Shown: positions 23,378 to 32,787, counted from the first letter of the stretch. The stretch: 64,000 nt of DNA from Benzoatithermus sp963720725 (GCA_963720725.1 CAVRGN010000003.1:682001-746000), one strand, 5' to 3'. Notes: a model not told the origin generated them from the letters alone. Numbers and translations are program-made.

Positions 23378-25747
23378 TCAGGCGGCGGCGCTCGACCGCG
23401 CCGGCGTGGTCTCGTCCACCAGCGCCGCGGCCAGCGCGTCGTCGACCTGGTCGCACCAGACGAATTCGAGCCCCTTCTTCGCCCCGTCGGGGATCTCGTC
23501 ATAGTCGCGGCGGTTGCGCGCCGGCAGCAGGACGCGGCGGATCCCGGCGGCGTGGGCGGCCACGACCTTCTGCTTGATGCCGCCGACCGGAAGGACCAGC
23601 CCGCGCAGGCTGATCTCGCCGGTCATGGCGGTATCGGCGCGCACCTTGCGGCGGGTGAGCAGCGAGGCCAGGGCGGTGAACATGGCCACGCCCGCGGAGG
23701 GCCCGTCCTTGGGAATGGCGCCGGCGGGAACGTGGACGTGGATGTCGGACCTTTCCAGCAGCTTCTCGTCCACGCCGAGCTCGGCCATGCGCGACTTGAC
23801 CAGGCTGAGTGCGGCCGTGGCGCTCTCGCGCATCACGTCGCCGAGCTGCCCGGTGAGGATCAGCGCGCCCTTGCCCGGGATGCGCGTGGCCTCGACGAAC
23901 AGGATGTCGCCGCCGACCGGGGTCCAGGCGAGGCCGGTCGCCACGCCTGGCACGCTGGTGCGCAGGGCGACCTCGCTCTCGAACCGCGCGGCGCCCAGGA
24001 TCGGCTCGAGCGCGGCCGTGTCGACGACGGTCCGCTCGGTGCGGCCCTCGGCGACGCGGACCGCGACCGCGCGCAGGACGGCGCCGATGGTGCGCTCCAG
24101 ATTGCGCACACCGGCCTCGCGCGTGTAGTCGCGCACCAGATGGTGGAGCGCGTCGTCGGTGATCTCGGCCAGTTCCTGCGTCAGGCCGGTCGCCTTGAGC
24201 TGGCGGGCCATCAGGAAGCGCCGGGCGATGCCGACCTTCTCGTCCTCGGTGTAGGAGGGCAGCTCGATCACCTCCATCCGGTCGCGCAAAGGCCCCGGGA
24301 TGGTGTCCAGCATGTTGGCGGTGCCGATGAACATGACCCGGCTGAGATCGAACGGCACGGCGAGATAGGCGTCGCGGAAGGTCGAGTTCTGCTCCGGGTC
24401 CAGCACCTCGAGCAGGGCGGCCGAGGGATCGCCTTGGAAGCCGGTGCCGAGCTTGTCCATCTCGTCCAGCATCAGCACGGGGTTGTTGACCCCGACCTTG
24501 CGAATCGCCTGGACGATGTTGCCGGGCAGTGCGCCGACATAGGTCCGGCGATGGCCGCGGATCTCGCTCTCGTCGTGCACGCCGCCCAGCGAGACGCGGG
24601 CGAACTTGCGGCCCATCGCCCGGGCGATGCTCTGGCCCAGGCTGGTCTTGCCGACGCCCGGCGGGCCGACGAAGCACAGGATCGGGCTCCTGCCTTCCGG
24701 CGCCAGCTTGCGCACCGCCAGATATTCGACGATCCGCCGCTTGATCTTCTCCAGGTCGTAATGGTCCTCGTCGAGCACGCGCTGCGCCTCGGCGACGTCG
24801 ATCCGGTCGTCGGTCGCCTTGCTCCAGGGCAGCTCGATCAGCGTGTCGAGATAGGTGCGGATCATGCCGTACTCGGCCGCGGCTTCCGGCATCCGCTCGA
24901 GCCGCCGCAGCTCCTTGTTGGCCTGGTCCGCGACCTCCTGGGGCATCCCGGCCTCGGCGATCGCCTTCTTCAGGTCCTCGACCTCGGCCGCCGTGCCCTC
25001 GTCCTCGCCCAGCTCCTTGCGGATCGTCGCCAGCTGCTCGCGCAGCAAGGCCTCGCGCTGGCGCTTCTCGAGCGTGCCGCGGGTGGCCTCGCCCAGTTCG
25101 CGCGACAGGCGCAGCACGCCCAGGCGCTGGCCCAGGAACTCCAGCACGCGGTCGATCCGCCGGGCGAGGTCGAAGGTCTCCAGCACCTCCTGCTTCTCGG
25201 TCGGGCTGATGTCCATGGTGCTGGCGACCATGTCGGCCAGCTGCCCCGCCGAGCCGATGGCGCGGATCGTGTCGCCGAGTTCGCGCGGCGCCTGGGGCAG
25301 CAGCTCGACCGCTTCGAGCGCCCGCTCGCGCAGGAGCATGAACCGGGCTTCGATCTCCGTGCCCTTGCCTTCCGGCTCGTCCACCAGCTCGAACCGGGCG
25401 GCGAGGAACGGGTGGCCGCCGACGAACTCGACGATCCGGAAGCGCTGCTGGCCCTGGCAGATCAGGTGATGGTTGCCGTCCGGCGCGGTCAGGTAGCGCA
25501 GGACGTTGGCCGTGCTGCCGACGCGGTGCAGGTCGAGCGGTGCGGGGTCGTCCACCGTCGCCTCGCGCTGCAGGATGACGCCGATCGGGCGCTCGCCGCG
25601 CACACCGGCCTGCGCCGCCGCGATCGAGCGCGGCCGCGCCATGGTCACCGGCAGCACCGTGCCGGGGAACAGGACCAGGTTGCGCACCGGCACCAGCGGC
25701 AGGATGTCGGCGGGCAGGTCGATCTCGGGGCCGGAGGAATCGGGCAT
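23378..25747 (-). CDS. lon: ATP-dependent Lon protease
   Basis: 789 residues, typical LonA. The N-terminal substrate-binding LAN domain opens 'LPLVPVRNLVLFPGTVLPVT'. The AAA+ module has Walker A GPPGVGKTS and 'LMLDEMDKLG' as Walker B. The C-terminal peptidase has Ser684 in 'KDGPSAGVAMF' and Lys727 in 'GGIKQKVVAAH', the Ser-Lys dyad. It degrades misfolded and regulatory proteins in the cytoplasm. It starts 10 bases after hsp20 on the same strand, forming a proteostasis operon. Confidence 0.95.
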   Translation of the reverse strand: MPDSSGPEIDLPADILPLVPVRNLVLFPGTVLPVTMARPRSIAAAQAGVRGERPIGVILQREATVDDPAPLDLHRVGSTANVLRYLTAPDGNHHLICQGQQRFRIVEFVGGHPFLAARFELVDEPEGKGTEIEARFMLLRERALEAVELLPQAPRELGDTIRAIGSAGQLADMVASTMDISPTEKQEVLETFDLARRIDRVLEFLGQRLGVLRLSRELGEATRGTLEKRQREALLREQLATIRKELGEDEGTAAEVEDLKKAIAEAGMPQEVADQANKELRRLERMPEAAAEYGMIRTYLDTLIELPWSKATDDRIDVAEAQRVLDEDHYDLEKIKRRIVEYLAVRKLAPEGRSPILCFVGPPGVGKTSLGQSIARAMGRKFARVSLGGVHDESEIRGHRRTYVGALPGNIVQAIRKVGVNNPVLMLDEMDKLGTGFQGDPSAALLEVLDPEQNSTFRDAYLAVPFDLSRVMFIGTANMLDTIPGPLRDRMEVIELPSYTEDEKVGIARRFLMARQLKATGLTQELAEITDDALHHLVRDYTREAGVRNLERTIGAVLRAVAVRVAEGRTERTVVDTAALEPILGAARFESEVALRTSVPGVATGLAWTPVGGDILFVEATRIPGKGALILTGQLGDVMRESATAALSLVKSRMAELGVDEKLLERSDIHVHVPAGAIPKDGPSAGVAMFTALASLLTRRKVRADTAMTGEISLRGLVLPVGGIKQKVVAAHAAGIRRVLLPARNRRDYDEIPDGAKKGLEFVWCDQVDDALAAALVDETTPARSSAAA

Positions 25748-25757
25748 GAACGGCTCC

Positions 25758-26162
25758 CTAGCCGAGCTTGCGCAAGGTGAGGGTCAGGCAGCCCTGGACG
25801 AGCTCGCGCCGGACCAGCTCGTAACGGCCCGGCGCCAAGCCGATCCGACGCTCGAAGCAGCCGTGCGGCATCTCCAGGCGGCGGATCACGCCGGCACCGC
25901 GCGGCGTCGGCAGGGTGCGCTCGCCGGCGACCACGAGGGCGTTCTCCTCGATACGCACCTCGACCTGATCGGGCGCCACGCCCGGCAGGGCCACCTGGAT
26001 CCACAGCTCGGAATCGGTCTCGAACACGTCGACCGGCGGCTCCCAGCAGGTGGTCCGCCGCCGCTGCGCGCTCGGCCGGAACAGGTCGCGATGCGCCCGC
26101 TCGGCCTGGTCGAGCAGCTGCAGCGCTTCCGCCCACATCCAATCCGGCCTGTTCTGCGCCAT
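25758..26162 (-). CDS. Hsp20/alpha-crystallin family small heat-shock protein
   Basis: 134 residues. The alpha-crystallin domain spans about 40-125: 'PPVDVFETDSELWIQVALPGV' opens it and 'LVVAGERTLP' and 'FERRIGLAPG' are later strands. It holds unfolding proteins for refolding or, given the downstream lon gene, for degradation. ATG 26162 has an AGAGGTG site; a longer open frame upstream lacks family sequence. The 189-base gap upstream (26163-26351) holds a palindrome CGCACT-A-AGTGCG (26281-26293) but no clear RpoH promoter. Confidence 0.86.
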   Translation of the reverse strand: MAQNRPDWMWAEALQLLDQAERAHRDLFRPSAQRRRTTCWEPPVDVFETDSELWIQVALPGVAPDQVEVRIEENALVVAGERTLPTPRGAGVIRRLEMPHGCFERRIGLAPGRYELVRRELVQGCLTLTLRKLG

Positions 26163-26351
26163 GGCGGCACCTCTGGAGACCTGCATCAGCGAAAGACCGC
26201 AATGGTCATCGCCGCCCTTCGCGTCAAGTCGCGGCGCGCGCCGACGCGCACGGCCGTTCCTGCCCATTTGCACGGCAGCTCGCACTAAGTGCGTGAAGTA
26301 CAAGCAGGTTCCGCGCTCCGCATCGCCGCGTCCACAACGCCATCCGTGTGC

Positions 26352-27446
26352 TTATCCCGCAAGCTGTGGAAAACCGCCGCTCCAGTATCGGCCGAGACCC
26401 GCCCAGTCGGCCGCCTGCGGGCGACGCAGGCACTCGGCCAGCAACTCGGCGAACGCGGGGTGGAGGACGGGACGCTCCGCGCCGTACCGGACCCGCCGAC
26501 TGCCCTCGCGGAACGAGGCGCAGGACAGGCGCCAGGGCTGCTCTCCCGGCCAGCGCAGCTCCAGTGCCGCCTCGGCGGGACGGTAGGCGGCGGTGTAGAC
26601 GGTCCCGAAGCCGCCCGCATGATCGGTTGCGTAGAGGGGCGGGCGCAGGAAGGCTTCGGTCAGTGCGTCCGGGGTCAGGCCCGGCCGGGCCAGCAGCCGC
26701 TCGATCGCGTTCGCCCGCTCGACGGTGCGGGAGAAGCGCGCCTGCTCGGGCCAATCGACCCGCCCCTGGTGGTTGGTCGCGAAGGGCTGCCGGCGGACCT
26801 CGGCCGGACGGTCCGGCGCCAGGAACACCGTGGCATGCTCGCCGTCGCGGTCGACCAGGGTGAGGTTGTAGGCCATGTGCGACGGGATCCGCCGCAGGGC
26901 GGCCACCGCGTCGCGCGTCCGCGTGCAGGTTTCCAGCAGGTAGCGCACGATCAGCGGCACGCCGAAGCCGGTGCCGGTGAGCTTGCGGCCGCCGAAGGCC
27001 AGCGACACGGCCAGCCCCGCTTCGTTGACGCCGTCGGCCGCACCTGCGATGGCCTCCATGGTCGCGACCACGTCACGGCCGGTCCAGGCGCTACGCAGCA
27101 CCTTGGCCTCGCTCAGGTTCGGATCGAGGTCGTAGTTGCGCACCAGGAGCGGGCCGTCGGGCGCGCGGAGGACGGCCTGGGAACAGTGCAGCAGGTAGGC
27201 GGGCGGGTTCCAGAAGGTGAGGAAGCGGGCCGCCAGCTCGTCGCCGCCGGCCAGCTCGACCTGGCGCCGCCACACCGGCACGAGCTCGGGCATGTGCCGG
27301 CGCAGCTCCCGCTCGGCCTCGCCGAGCCGGCGCTCGCCGCCCTGCCCGAGATACCAGGCGCGCCAGCCCGGCCAAGCCTGAGCGAACGCCGCCTGCCACT
27401 TGGCTCCGAGCCGCCGTTCGTCGATCGCATCGAAGGTGAGTTCCAT
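26352..27446 (-). CDS. C45/acyl-coenzyme A:6-APA acyltransferase-like Ntn hydrolase
   Basis: 364 residues. 'LLHCSQAVLRAPDGPLLVRNYDLDP' (about 86-110, given by its ends) resembles the autoprocessed Cys nucleophile region of C45/choloylglycine-type linear-amide hydrolases, with Cys88 as candidate N-terminal nucleophile. 'GLAVSLAFGGRK' and 'ATNHQGR' fit the Ntn fold core. Members hydrolyse or transfer acyl groups at linear amide bonds; the substrate here is unknown. No signal peptide is seen, so it is probably cytoplasmic. ATG 27446 follows GGAGGA. Confidence 0.72.
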   Translation of the reverse strand: MELTFDAIDERRLGAKWQAAFAQAWPGWRAWYLGQGGERRLGEAERELRRHMPELVPVWRRQVELAGGDELAARFLTFWNPPAYLLHCSQAVLRAPDGPLLVRNYDLDPNLSEAKVLRSAWTGRDVVATMEAIAGAADGVNEAGLAVSLAFGGRKLTGTGFGVPLIVRYLLETCTRTRDAVAALRRIPSHMAYNLTLVDRDGEHATVFLAPDRPAEVRRQPFATNHQGRVDWPEQARFSRTVERANAIERLLARPGLTPDALTEAFLRPPLYATDHAGGFGTVYTAAYRPAEAALELRWPGEQPWRLSCASFREGSRRVRYGAERPVLHPAFAELLAECLRRPQAADWAGLGRYWSGGFPQLAG

Positions 27447-27509
27447 GTACGTCCTCCACACCATGGGCCATGATGTAGGAAAGCGATTGCCGTTCGCCAA
27501 GGTTCCCGC

Positions 27510-27836
27510 ATGACGGAATCGGGCCCGACGGTGCGGCAGTCCGACCTGGACCTGCTGCGGCGGACCTATCGCCTGGTGGGCTATCCGACCGTCGCCCGCG
27601 TGCCGCGCGCGCAGCAGGGCGGAGGGTTCGGCGACCAGGACCGGCACCCCTTCGCCTGGGCGGTCTTCGTCCAGGTCGACGGGATCGCCCGCCGCGTCGT
27701 CAGCGCGCGCGGCCACGGGCGGGAATGGACCAGCCTCGACCGGCTCGAGCGCTGGTTGCGCGCCCAGGGCTTCCGCTACTGGCTGGTCGCCAACGACCTG
27801 GACGGCCTGAACGAGCCCGCCTGCGAGCCCGACTGA
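27510..27836 (+). CDS. Hypothetical protein, 108 residues
   Basis: A compact soluble protein, no signal peptide or membrane segment. 'RRTYRLVGYPTVARVPRA' and 'SLDRLERWLRAQGFRYWLVAND' suggest a small alpha/beta domain. I do not recognise the family. It starts 63 bases from the divergent C45 hydrolase gene, and the two may share a promoter region; there is no other functional link. The ribosome-binding site is weak. Confidence 0.55.
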   Translation: MTESGPTVRQSDLDLLRRTYRLVGYPTVARVPRAQQGGGFGDQDRHPFAWAVFVQVDGIARRVVSARGHGREWTSLDRLERWLRAQGFRYWLVANDLDGLNEPACEPD

Positions 27837-27919
27837 CCGCCCGCGGCCCGGGGTCGGCATGCTCGGAACCGGGCCATGAACCGCACGTTGCCTTGGCGAA
27901 CGGCAACGGAGCAGCTGCA

Positions 27920-28306
27920 ATGGTCAGTCCGAGATCCGCCGGAGCCGCCCTGGCGTTCGCGTTCGCCCTGGCCCTGGGTGGATGCGCCGGCGAGAAGGTT
28001 CCCGAGGCCCAGCTCGCGCGGGCACAACTTGCGGTCGACCGGGCGGTGGCAGCGCAGGCCGGAACCCACGCCGCGAGCGAACTCGCTCGAGCGCAGGACG
28101 AGCTCATCGACGCGCGCAAGGCGGTCGACGACGAGAACTACACCGAGGCGAGGCGCCTGGCCGATCTGGCCGAAACCGACGCGACCCTGGCGGAAACCCG
28201 TGCCCAGGCGGCGATCGAGCGCGAGAACGTTCAGGAGATGCGCGGCACCGTCGGCGACCTGCGCGAGACCGCCATTCCGCCGCCCAGCCAACCCTTGCCG
28301 CAATAG
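27920..28306 (+). CDS. DUF4398-type lipoprotein
   Basis: 128 residues. The lipoprotein signal ends 'ALALGGC' with the lipidated Cys near residue 22. The mature part is a helical hairpin: 'LARAQLAVDRAVAAQAG', 'ELARAQDELIDARKAVDDENY' and 'EARRLADLAETDATLAETRAQ', the DUF4398 pattern. It is anchored to the outer membrane, facing the periplasm. It lies 13 bases upstream of an OmpA-domain lipoprotein with a similar N-terminal region, so the two are a likely operon and a duplicated domain. Confidence 0.75.
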   Translation: MVSPRSAGAALAFAFALALGGCAGEKVPEAQLARAQLAVDRAVAAQAGTHAASELARAQDELIDARKAVDDENYTEARRLADLAETDATLAETRAQAAIERENVQEMRGTVGDLRETAIPPPSQPLPQ

Positions 28307-28319
28307 CAGGGAGCAGGAC

Positions 28320-29102
28320 ATGCCGATGTACCGATGGATGGTGACCGCTGCCGCGCTGGCGCTCGCAGCCGGCTGTGCCACGCGCCCGGCTGCGCTCGAC
28401 CAGGCGCAGACCGCCCTGCAGACCGCTCGCGCCGACCAGGACGTGACCACCTACGCCGCCGCGGAGCTGGATGCCGCCCAGACCCAGCTGCTAAGCGCCA
28501 ATCAGGCGTGGGAGGAAGGCGAGGGCGCCGCCGAGGCGGCCCATCGCGCCGATCTCGCCAGCAGCCAGGTCGAGATCGCCCGCGCGGCGGCGCAGTCCCG
28601 CAAGAGCCAGGCCGAAATCGCGGAGCTGGGCGACCAGCGGGACAAGGTGCTGCGCCAGGCGGCCGAGTCGCAAGTGGATACGCTGCGGCAGCAACTCGCC
28701 GACCTGCAGGCGCAGCAGACCGAGCGCGGCATCGTCCTCACCGTGGGCGACGTGCTGTTCGATGTCGGCCTGGCGACGCTCAAGCCGGGAGCGATCAACG
28801 AGATCGTCCGGCTGGCGCAATTCCTCCAGGAGAATCCCGACCGTCGCGTGACCATCGAAGGTCACACCGACAGCACCGGCTCCCTCGCCACCAACCTCGT
28901 CCTCTCCCAGCGGCGCGCGGAGGCCGTTGCCGACGCGCTGGTCGCGGCGGGCGTGCCGCGGCAGCGGATCACCGCGACCGGCCTGGGCCCCGATTTTCCC
29001 GTCGCCAACAACGCCACGGCGGCCGGACGCCAGCAGAACCGCCGCGTCGAAGTGGTGATCGAGAACGCACCTCCGGCCAGCGCGGCGGCGACGCCGATGT
29101 AG
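28320..29102 (+). CDS. OmpA-domain lipoprotein with DUF4398 N-terminal domain
   Basis: 260 residues. The lipobox 'ALAAGC' gives a lipidated Cys near 19. A helical DUF4398-like region (about 25-110) is followed by a coiled-coil-like segment 'VDTLRQQLADLQAQQ' and a C-terminal OmpA peptidoglycan-binding domain (about 135-250): 'GDVLFDVGLATLKPGA', 'IEGHTDSTGS', 'LSQRRAEAVADALVAAGV' and 'NRRVEVVIE'. It tethers the outer membrane to peptidoglycan. It is translated just after the shorter DUF4398 lipoprotein, and the two probably act together in the envelope. Confidence 0.86.
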   Translation: MPMYRWMVTAAALALAAGCATRPAALDQAQTALQTARADQDVTTYAAAELDAAQTQLLSANQAWEEGEGAAEAAHRADLASSQVEIARAAAQSRKSQAEIAELGDQRDKVLRQAAESQVDTLRQQLADLQAQQTERGIVLTVGDVLFDVGLATLKPGAINEIVRLAQFLQENPDRRVTIEGHTDSTGSLATNLVLSQRRAEAVADALVAAGVPRQRITATGLGPDFPVANNATAAGRQQNRRVEVVIENAPPASAAATPM

Positions 29103-29117
29103 GGAAGTGAGGGCCGA

Positions 29118-30302
29118 TCAGGTGGTGACCGTGACCCAGCCCCCGTTCTTGCGGCTCGATCGCACCACCGCCTCGATGAACGCGACCCCGGCGACGCCGT
29201 CCTGCACGGTCGGCACCAGCATGGCACCCGGATCGGGCGCACGGTCCTCGAGCTTGGCCCAGATCAGCTCGGCGGCGTCGCTGTAAAGATTGGCGAAGCC
29301 CTCCAGATAGCCTTCAGGGTGGCCGGCCGGGATGCGGGTGACGCGCCCGGCAGCCGCATCCGCCCCTGCGCCGCCACGGCGGATCAGGCGGGGCGGCTCG
29401 CCGAACGGTGCCAGGTGCAGGTAGTTCGGATCCTCCTGCGCCCAGCTGAGGCCCCCCTTCTCGCCGTAGATCCGGAGCCGCAGCGCGTTCTCGTTGCCGG
29501 GTGCGACCTGGCTCGCCCACAAGGACCCCTTGGCGCCTTCGGCGAAGCGCAGCAGCACGTTGGCATTGTCGTCGAGCGCGCGGCCGGCAACGAAACTGGT
29601 CAGGTCGGCGCTGACGCTCTCCAGCGCCAGGCCGGTGACGAAGCAGGCGAGGTTCACCGCATGGGTGCCGATGTCGCCGATGCTGCCGGCCGGCCCGGAG
29701 CGCGCCGGATCGGTGCGCCAGTCCGCCTGCTTCTGCCCGGTGTCCTCGAGCCTGGTGGTCAGCCAGTCTTGGGCATATTCGGTCTGCACCACCCGGATCC
29801 GCCCGAGCGCGCCGTCGGCCACCATCTGGCGGGCCTGCCGGACCATCGGATAGCCGGTGTAGTTGTGGGTGAGCACGAAGACGCAGCCGGAGCTGTCGAC
29901 CAGTTCGGCGAGGCGGCGCGCGTCCTTGATCGTCGTGGTCAGCGGCTTGTCGCAGATCACGTGGATGCCGCGCTCGAGGAACGCCTTGGCGGCGGCGAAG
30001 TGGACATGGTTGGGGGTGACGACCGCCACCGCGTCGATGCCGTCCTTGCGCCGCGCCTCGCGCTTGGCCATCTCCGCGAAGTCGCCGTAGCAGCGGGCCG
30101 GGTCGAGGCCCAGCTCCGCCCCCGAGGCCTTCGCCTTCTCGGGCGTGCCCGCGAGTGCCCCCGCCACCAGCTCGAAGCGTCCGTCCAGGCGGGCGGCGAT
30201 CCGGTGCACGCCGCCGATGAACGCCCCCTGGCCGCCGCCGACCATGCCCAGCCGCAGCTTGCGGCGCGGCCCGCTGGTCGCCTGCGTGCTCTCTCCTACC
30301 AC
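29118..30302 (-). CDS. Gfo/Idh/MocA family oxidoreductase
   Basis: 394 residues from GTG 30302 (GGGGAGG site). The N-terminal Rossmann domain has 'RLGMVGGGQGAFIGGVHR' (NAD(P) loop) and 'VICDKPLT' with the family's catalytic Lys. The C-terminal alpha/beta domain has 'GDIGTHAVNLACFV', where His is expected to contact substrate. Family members oxidise or reduce sugars and inositols at one carbon. The TIM-barrel isomerase gene ends 13 bases upstream, so the pair probably handles one sugar or inositol derivative. The exact substrate is unknown. Convergent with the OmpA gene. Confidence 0.86.
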   Translation of the reverse strand: MVGESTQATSGPRRKLRLGMVGGGQGAFIGGVHRIAARLDGRFELVAGALAGTPEKAKASGAELGLDPARCYGDFAEMAKREARRKDGIDAVAVVTPNHVHFAAAKAFLERGIHVICDKPLTTTIKDARRLAELVDSSGCVFVLTHNYTGYPMVRQARQMVADGALGRIRVVQTEYAQDWLTTRLEDTGQKQADWRTDPARSGPAGSIGDIGTHAVNLACFVTGLALESVSADLTSFVAGRALDDNANVLLRFAEGAKGSLWASQVAPGNENALRLRIYGEKGGLSWAQEDPNYLHLAPFGEPPRLIRRGGAGADAAAGRVTRIPAGHPEGYLEGFANLYSDAAELIWAKLEDRAPDPGAMLVPTVQDGVAGVAFIEAVVRSSRKNGGWVTVTT

Positions 30303-30315
30303 TTCGGCCTCCCCG

Positions 30316-31374
30316 TCACCGGTCGAGGCCGAGGGCGCGGCGGTTGGCGGCCTCGTCCGCCGAGCCACCGGCGAAATCGTCGAACGCCCGCTCGGTCACC
30401 CTGATGATGTGGGCCGCGATGAACTCGGCGCCTTCGCGCGCACCGTCCTCGGCGTTCTTGAGGCAGCACTCCCACTCCAGCACCGCCCACGAGCCGTAGC
30501 CATAACCGGTCAGCTTGCTGAAGATGCCGGAGAAGTCGACCTCGCCATCGCCCAGCGAGCGGAAGCGGCCGGCGCGGTCGACCCAGTCGGCGAAGCCGCC
30601 AAAGACGCCCTGCCGCCCGTCGGGGTTCAGCTCGGCATCCTTGACGTGGAACGCCTTGATCCGCTCGTGGTAGAAATCGATGAACTGCAGATAGTCGAGG
30701 GCCTGCAGCACGAAGTGCGACGGGTCGTAGTTGATGCAGCAGCGCGGATGATCGTCGACCTTGGCCAGGAAGCGCTCGAACGAGGCGCCGTCCAGGAGGT
30801 CCTCGCCCGGGTGGATCTCGTAGCAGACGTCGACCCCGACCTCGTCGAACGCGTCCAGGATCGGCCGCCAGCGCTGCGCGAGCTCGCCGAAGGCCGTGTC
30901 GATCAGCCCCTTGGGGCGCGGCGGCCACGGATAGAGGTAGGGATAGGCCAGGGCGCCGGAGAAGGTGACGTGGGCGTCCAAGCCCAGGTGGCGCGAGGCC
31001 TTGGCCGCGTGCCGCATCTGCTGCACCGCCCATTCCTGCCGGGCCTTGGGATTGCCGCGGACCTCGGGTGCCGCGAACGCGTCGAAGCCCTCGTCATAGG
31101 CCGGGTGCACGGCCACCAGCTGGCCCTGCAGGTGCGTGCTCAGCTCGGTGATGGTCAGGCCGTGGCTCTCCACCGTGCCCTTGACCAGATCGCAATAGTC
31201 CTTGCTGGCGGCCGCCCGCCCGAGATTGAACAGGCGTCCGTCCCAGGACGGAATCTGCACGCCCCGATAACCCAGCGACGCCGCCCAACCACAGATCGAA
31301 TTGAGTGAATTGAAGGGCGCTGCGTCGCCCGCGAATTGGGCTAGGAACAGCGCCGGACCTTGGATCGTTTTCAT
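30316..31374 (-). CDS. Sugar phosphate isomerase/epimerase (xylose isomerase-like TIM barrel)
   Basis: 352 residues. AP-endonuclease-2/IolE-like fold: 'GVQIPSWDGR', 'ELSTHLQGQLVAVHPAYDE' , 'VCYEIHPGED' (metal Glu/His), 'NYDPSHFVLQ' (Asp/His) and 'IKAFHVKDAELNPDGRQG' (His/Asp/Glu). The metal ligands are intact. It probably interconverts a keto-sugar or inosose that the following oxidoreductase makes or uses; that link is inferred from the 13-base spacing. ATG 31374 follows GGGAGG. Confidence 0.85.
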   Translation of the reverse strand: MKTIQGPALFLAQFAGDAAPFNSLNSICGWAASLGYRGVQIPSWDGRLFNLGRAAASKDYCDLVKGTVESHGLTITELSTHLQGQLVAVHPAYDEGFDAFAAPEVRGNPKARQEWAVQQMRHAAKASRHLGLDAHVTFSGALAYPYLYPWPPRPKGLIDTAFGELAQRWRPILDAFDEVGVDVCYEIHPGEDLLDGASFERFLAKVDDHPRCCINYDPSHFVLQALDYLQFIDFYHERIKAFHVKDAELNPDGRQGVFGGFADWVDRAGRFRSLGDGEVDFSGIFSKLTGYGYGSWAVLEWECCLKNAEDGAREGAEFIAAHIIRVTERAFDDFAGGSADEAANRRALGLDR

Positions 31375-31467
31375 CGCCTGCCTCCCGTTCGGCCCGCACC
31401 CTAGCCCACTCGCGCGCCATTTCAACCGGAGGCAGGCGGCCCGCGCCGCCCGGCCGCGATCACGCCC

Positions 31468-31485
31468 ATGTCACGATCCTGTCGC
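31468..31485 (+). promoter_or_regulatory. Putative Pho box upstream of the pst operon
   Basis: ATGTCAC-GATC-CTGTCGC is a pair of 7-base CTGTCAT-like half-sites with the standard 4-base spacer, 170 bases upstream of pstS. PhoB binding under phosphate limitation is inferred from this match and from the operon's content. A 7-bp hairpin with a 6-base loop (31490-31509) follows it; its role is unknown. Confidence 0.55.
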
Positions 31486-31654
31486 AATCGCGGCGCAAAC
31501 AGGCGCCGCGGAGGGATGGGCGTTCCGAGCCGCCGGCAGGCGCGGTCGTCAGATCGCGCGTCGGCGTCCGCGGATCCCGGTCTCACCATCAGACCCGACA
31601 TGCCTGGTGCCGAGAGCGCCAGGCTGGAACAAGACCGAGGAATTGGAGGACGTG

Positions 31655-32707
31655 ATGGACCGTCGCAGATTCGCGGCCCTGATGGCCGGCACCGGCTTGC
31701 TCGGGACCGCGGGCGGCTTGCTGCCGCGCGAGGTGCTCGCCCAGAACATGCGCCTGACCGGCGCCGGCGCGAGCTTCCCGTTCCCGCTCTACTCGACCTG
31801 GTTCCAGGCCTACAGCCAGGCGACCCCAGGGATCGAGATCGACTATCAGTCGACCGGCAGTGGTGCCGGCGTGAAGTCGTTCATCGCCCGCACCGTCGAT
31901 TTCGCCGCCAGCGACGCGGCCATGACCGACGAGCAGATCGGCCAGGTCGATGGCGGCGTGGTGCTGCTGCCGATGACCGCGGGCGAGATCGTGCTCGCCT
32001 ACAACCTGCCCGGCGTCACCGAGCTGAAGATGCCGCGCGAGGTCTATCCGCTGATCTTCCTGGGCGAGGTCACCAGCTGGCAGGACCCGCGGATCGTCGA
32101 GGCCAATCCGGGCGTCGACCTGCCCGACACCCCGATCACCGCCGTGCGCCGCTCGGATTCCAGCGGTACCACCTTCGTGTTCACCAACCATCTCGCCGCC
32201 ATCAGCGAGAAGTTCAAGAGCACGGTCAGCGCCGGCACGAACCCGCAGTGGCCGTCGGCGAGCAACCTGGTCGCGGCACCGCGCAACGACGGCGTCACCG
32301 CCACCATCACGCAGACGCCGGGTGCGATCGGCTACATCGAGTACGGCTACGCCAAGCTCACCAACACGCCGGCGGCGCTGCTGGAGAACGCGGCCGGCAA
32401 CTTCGTGGCCCCGGGCACCGAGGGTGGCGAGATCACCCTGGCCGGTGCGGAATTCAACAGTGCGGACGATCTGCGGGGCTACGTCACCGATCCCAAGGAC
32501 GCCGACGCCTATCCGATCGCGACCTTCACCTGGATGCTGTTCTACAAGAAGCAGGAGGCCGAGAAGGCCGATGCCCTGCGCAAGTTCGTCGAGTGGGCGC
32601 TGGTCGATGGCCAGAAGATGGCCGCCGACCTCGGCTACATCCCGCTCCCGGATCCGGTGGTGACCAAAGTGCGCGCCCTGCTTCCCCAGCTGGGCGCCGC
32701 CGCATAG
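31655..32707 (+). CDS. pstS: Phosphate ABC transporter substrate-binding protein PstS (copy 1)
   Basis: 350 residues. The N-terminus 'MDRRRFAALMAGTGLLGTA' is a Tat-like signal (RRRF). The mature PstS fold shows 'LTGAGASFPFPLYSTW', 'DYQSTGSGAGVK', 'DFAASDAAM' and 'RSDSSGTTFVFTNHL', the phosphate-binding loops. It captures Pi in the periplasm for PstCAB. TTGGAGGA precedes ATG 31655. A second, diverged pstS lies at the other end of this operon. Confidence 0.93.
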   Translation: MDRRRFAALMAGTGLLGTAGGLLPREVLAQNMRLTGAGASFPFPLYSTWFQAYSQATPGIEIDYQSTGSGAGVKSFIARTVDFAASDAAMTDEQIGQVDGGVVLLPMTAGEIVLAYNLPGVTELKMPREVYPLIFLGEVTSWQDPRIVEANPGVDLPDTPITAVRRSDSSGTTFVFTNHLAAISEKFKSTVSAGTNPQWPSASNLVAAPRNDGVTATITQTPGAIGYIEYGYAKLTNTPAALLENAAGNFVAPGTEGGEITLAGAEFNSADDLRGYVTDPKDADAYPIATFTWMLFYKKQEAEKADALRKFVEWALVDGQKMAADLGYIPLPDPVVTKVRALLPQLGAAA

Positions 32708-32787
32708 ACCTCGGGCCGAGGCCGCCGCATCCTTGGGTTGCGGCGGCCGCCTGATCCCGATCCTGCTAGCCGCGGCGAGGCGCCCTG

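Noticed and set aside
26281..26293. Palindrome CGCACT-A-AGTGCG upstream of hsp20 as a heat-shock operator
   Set aside because: It is not a CIRCE or HAIR-type sequence and no RpoH -35/-10 pair is evident, so it is noted only in the hsp20 entry.
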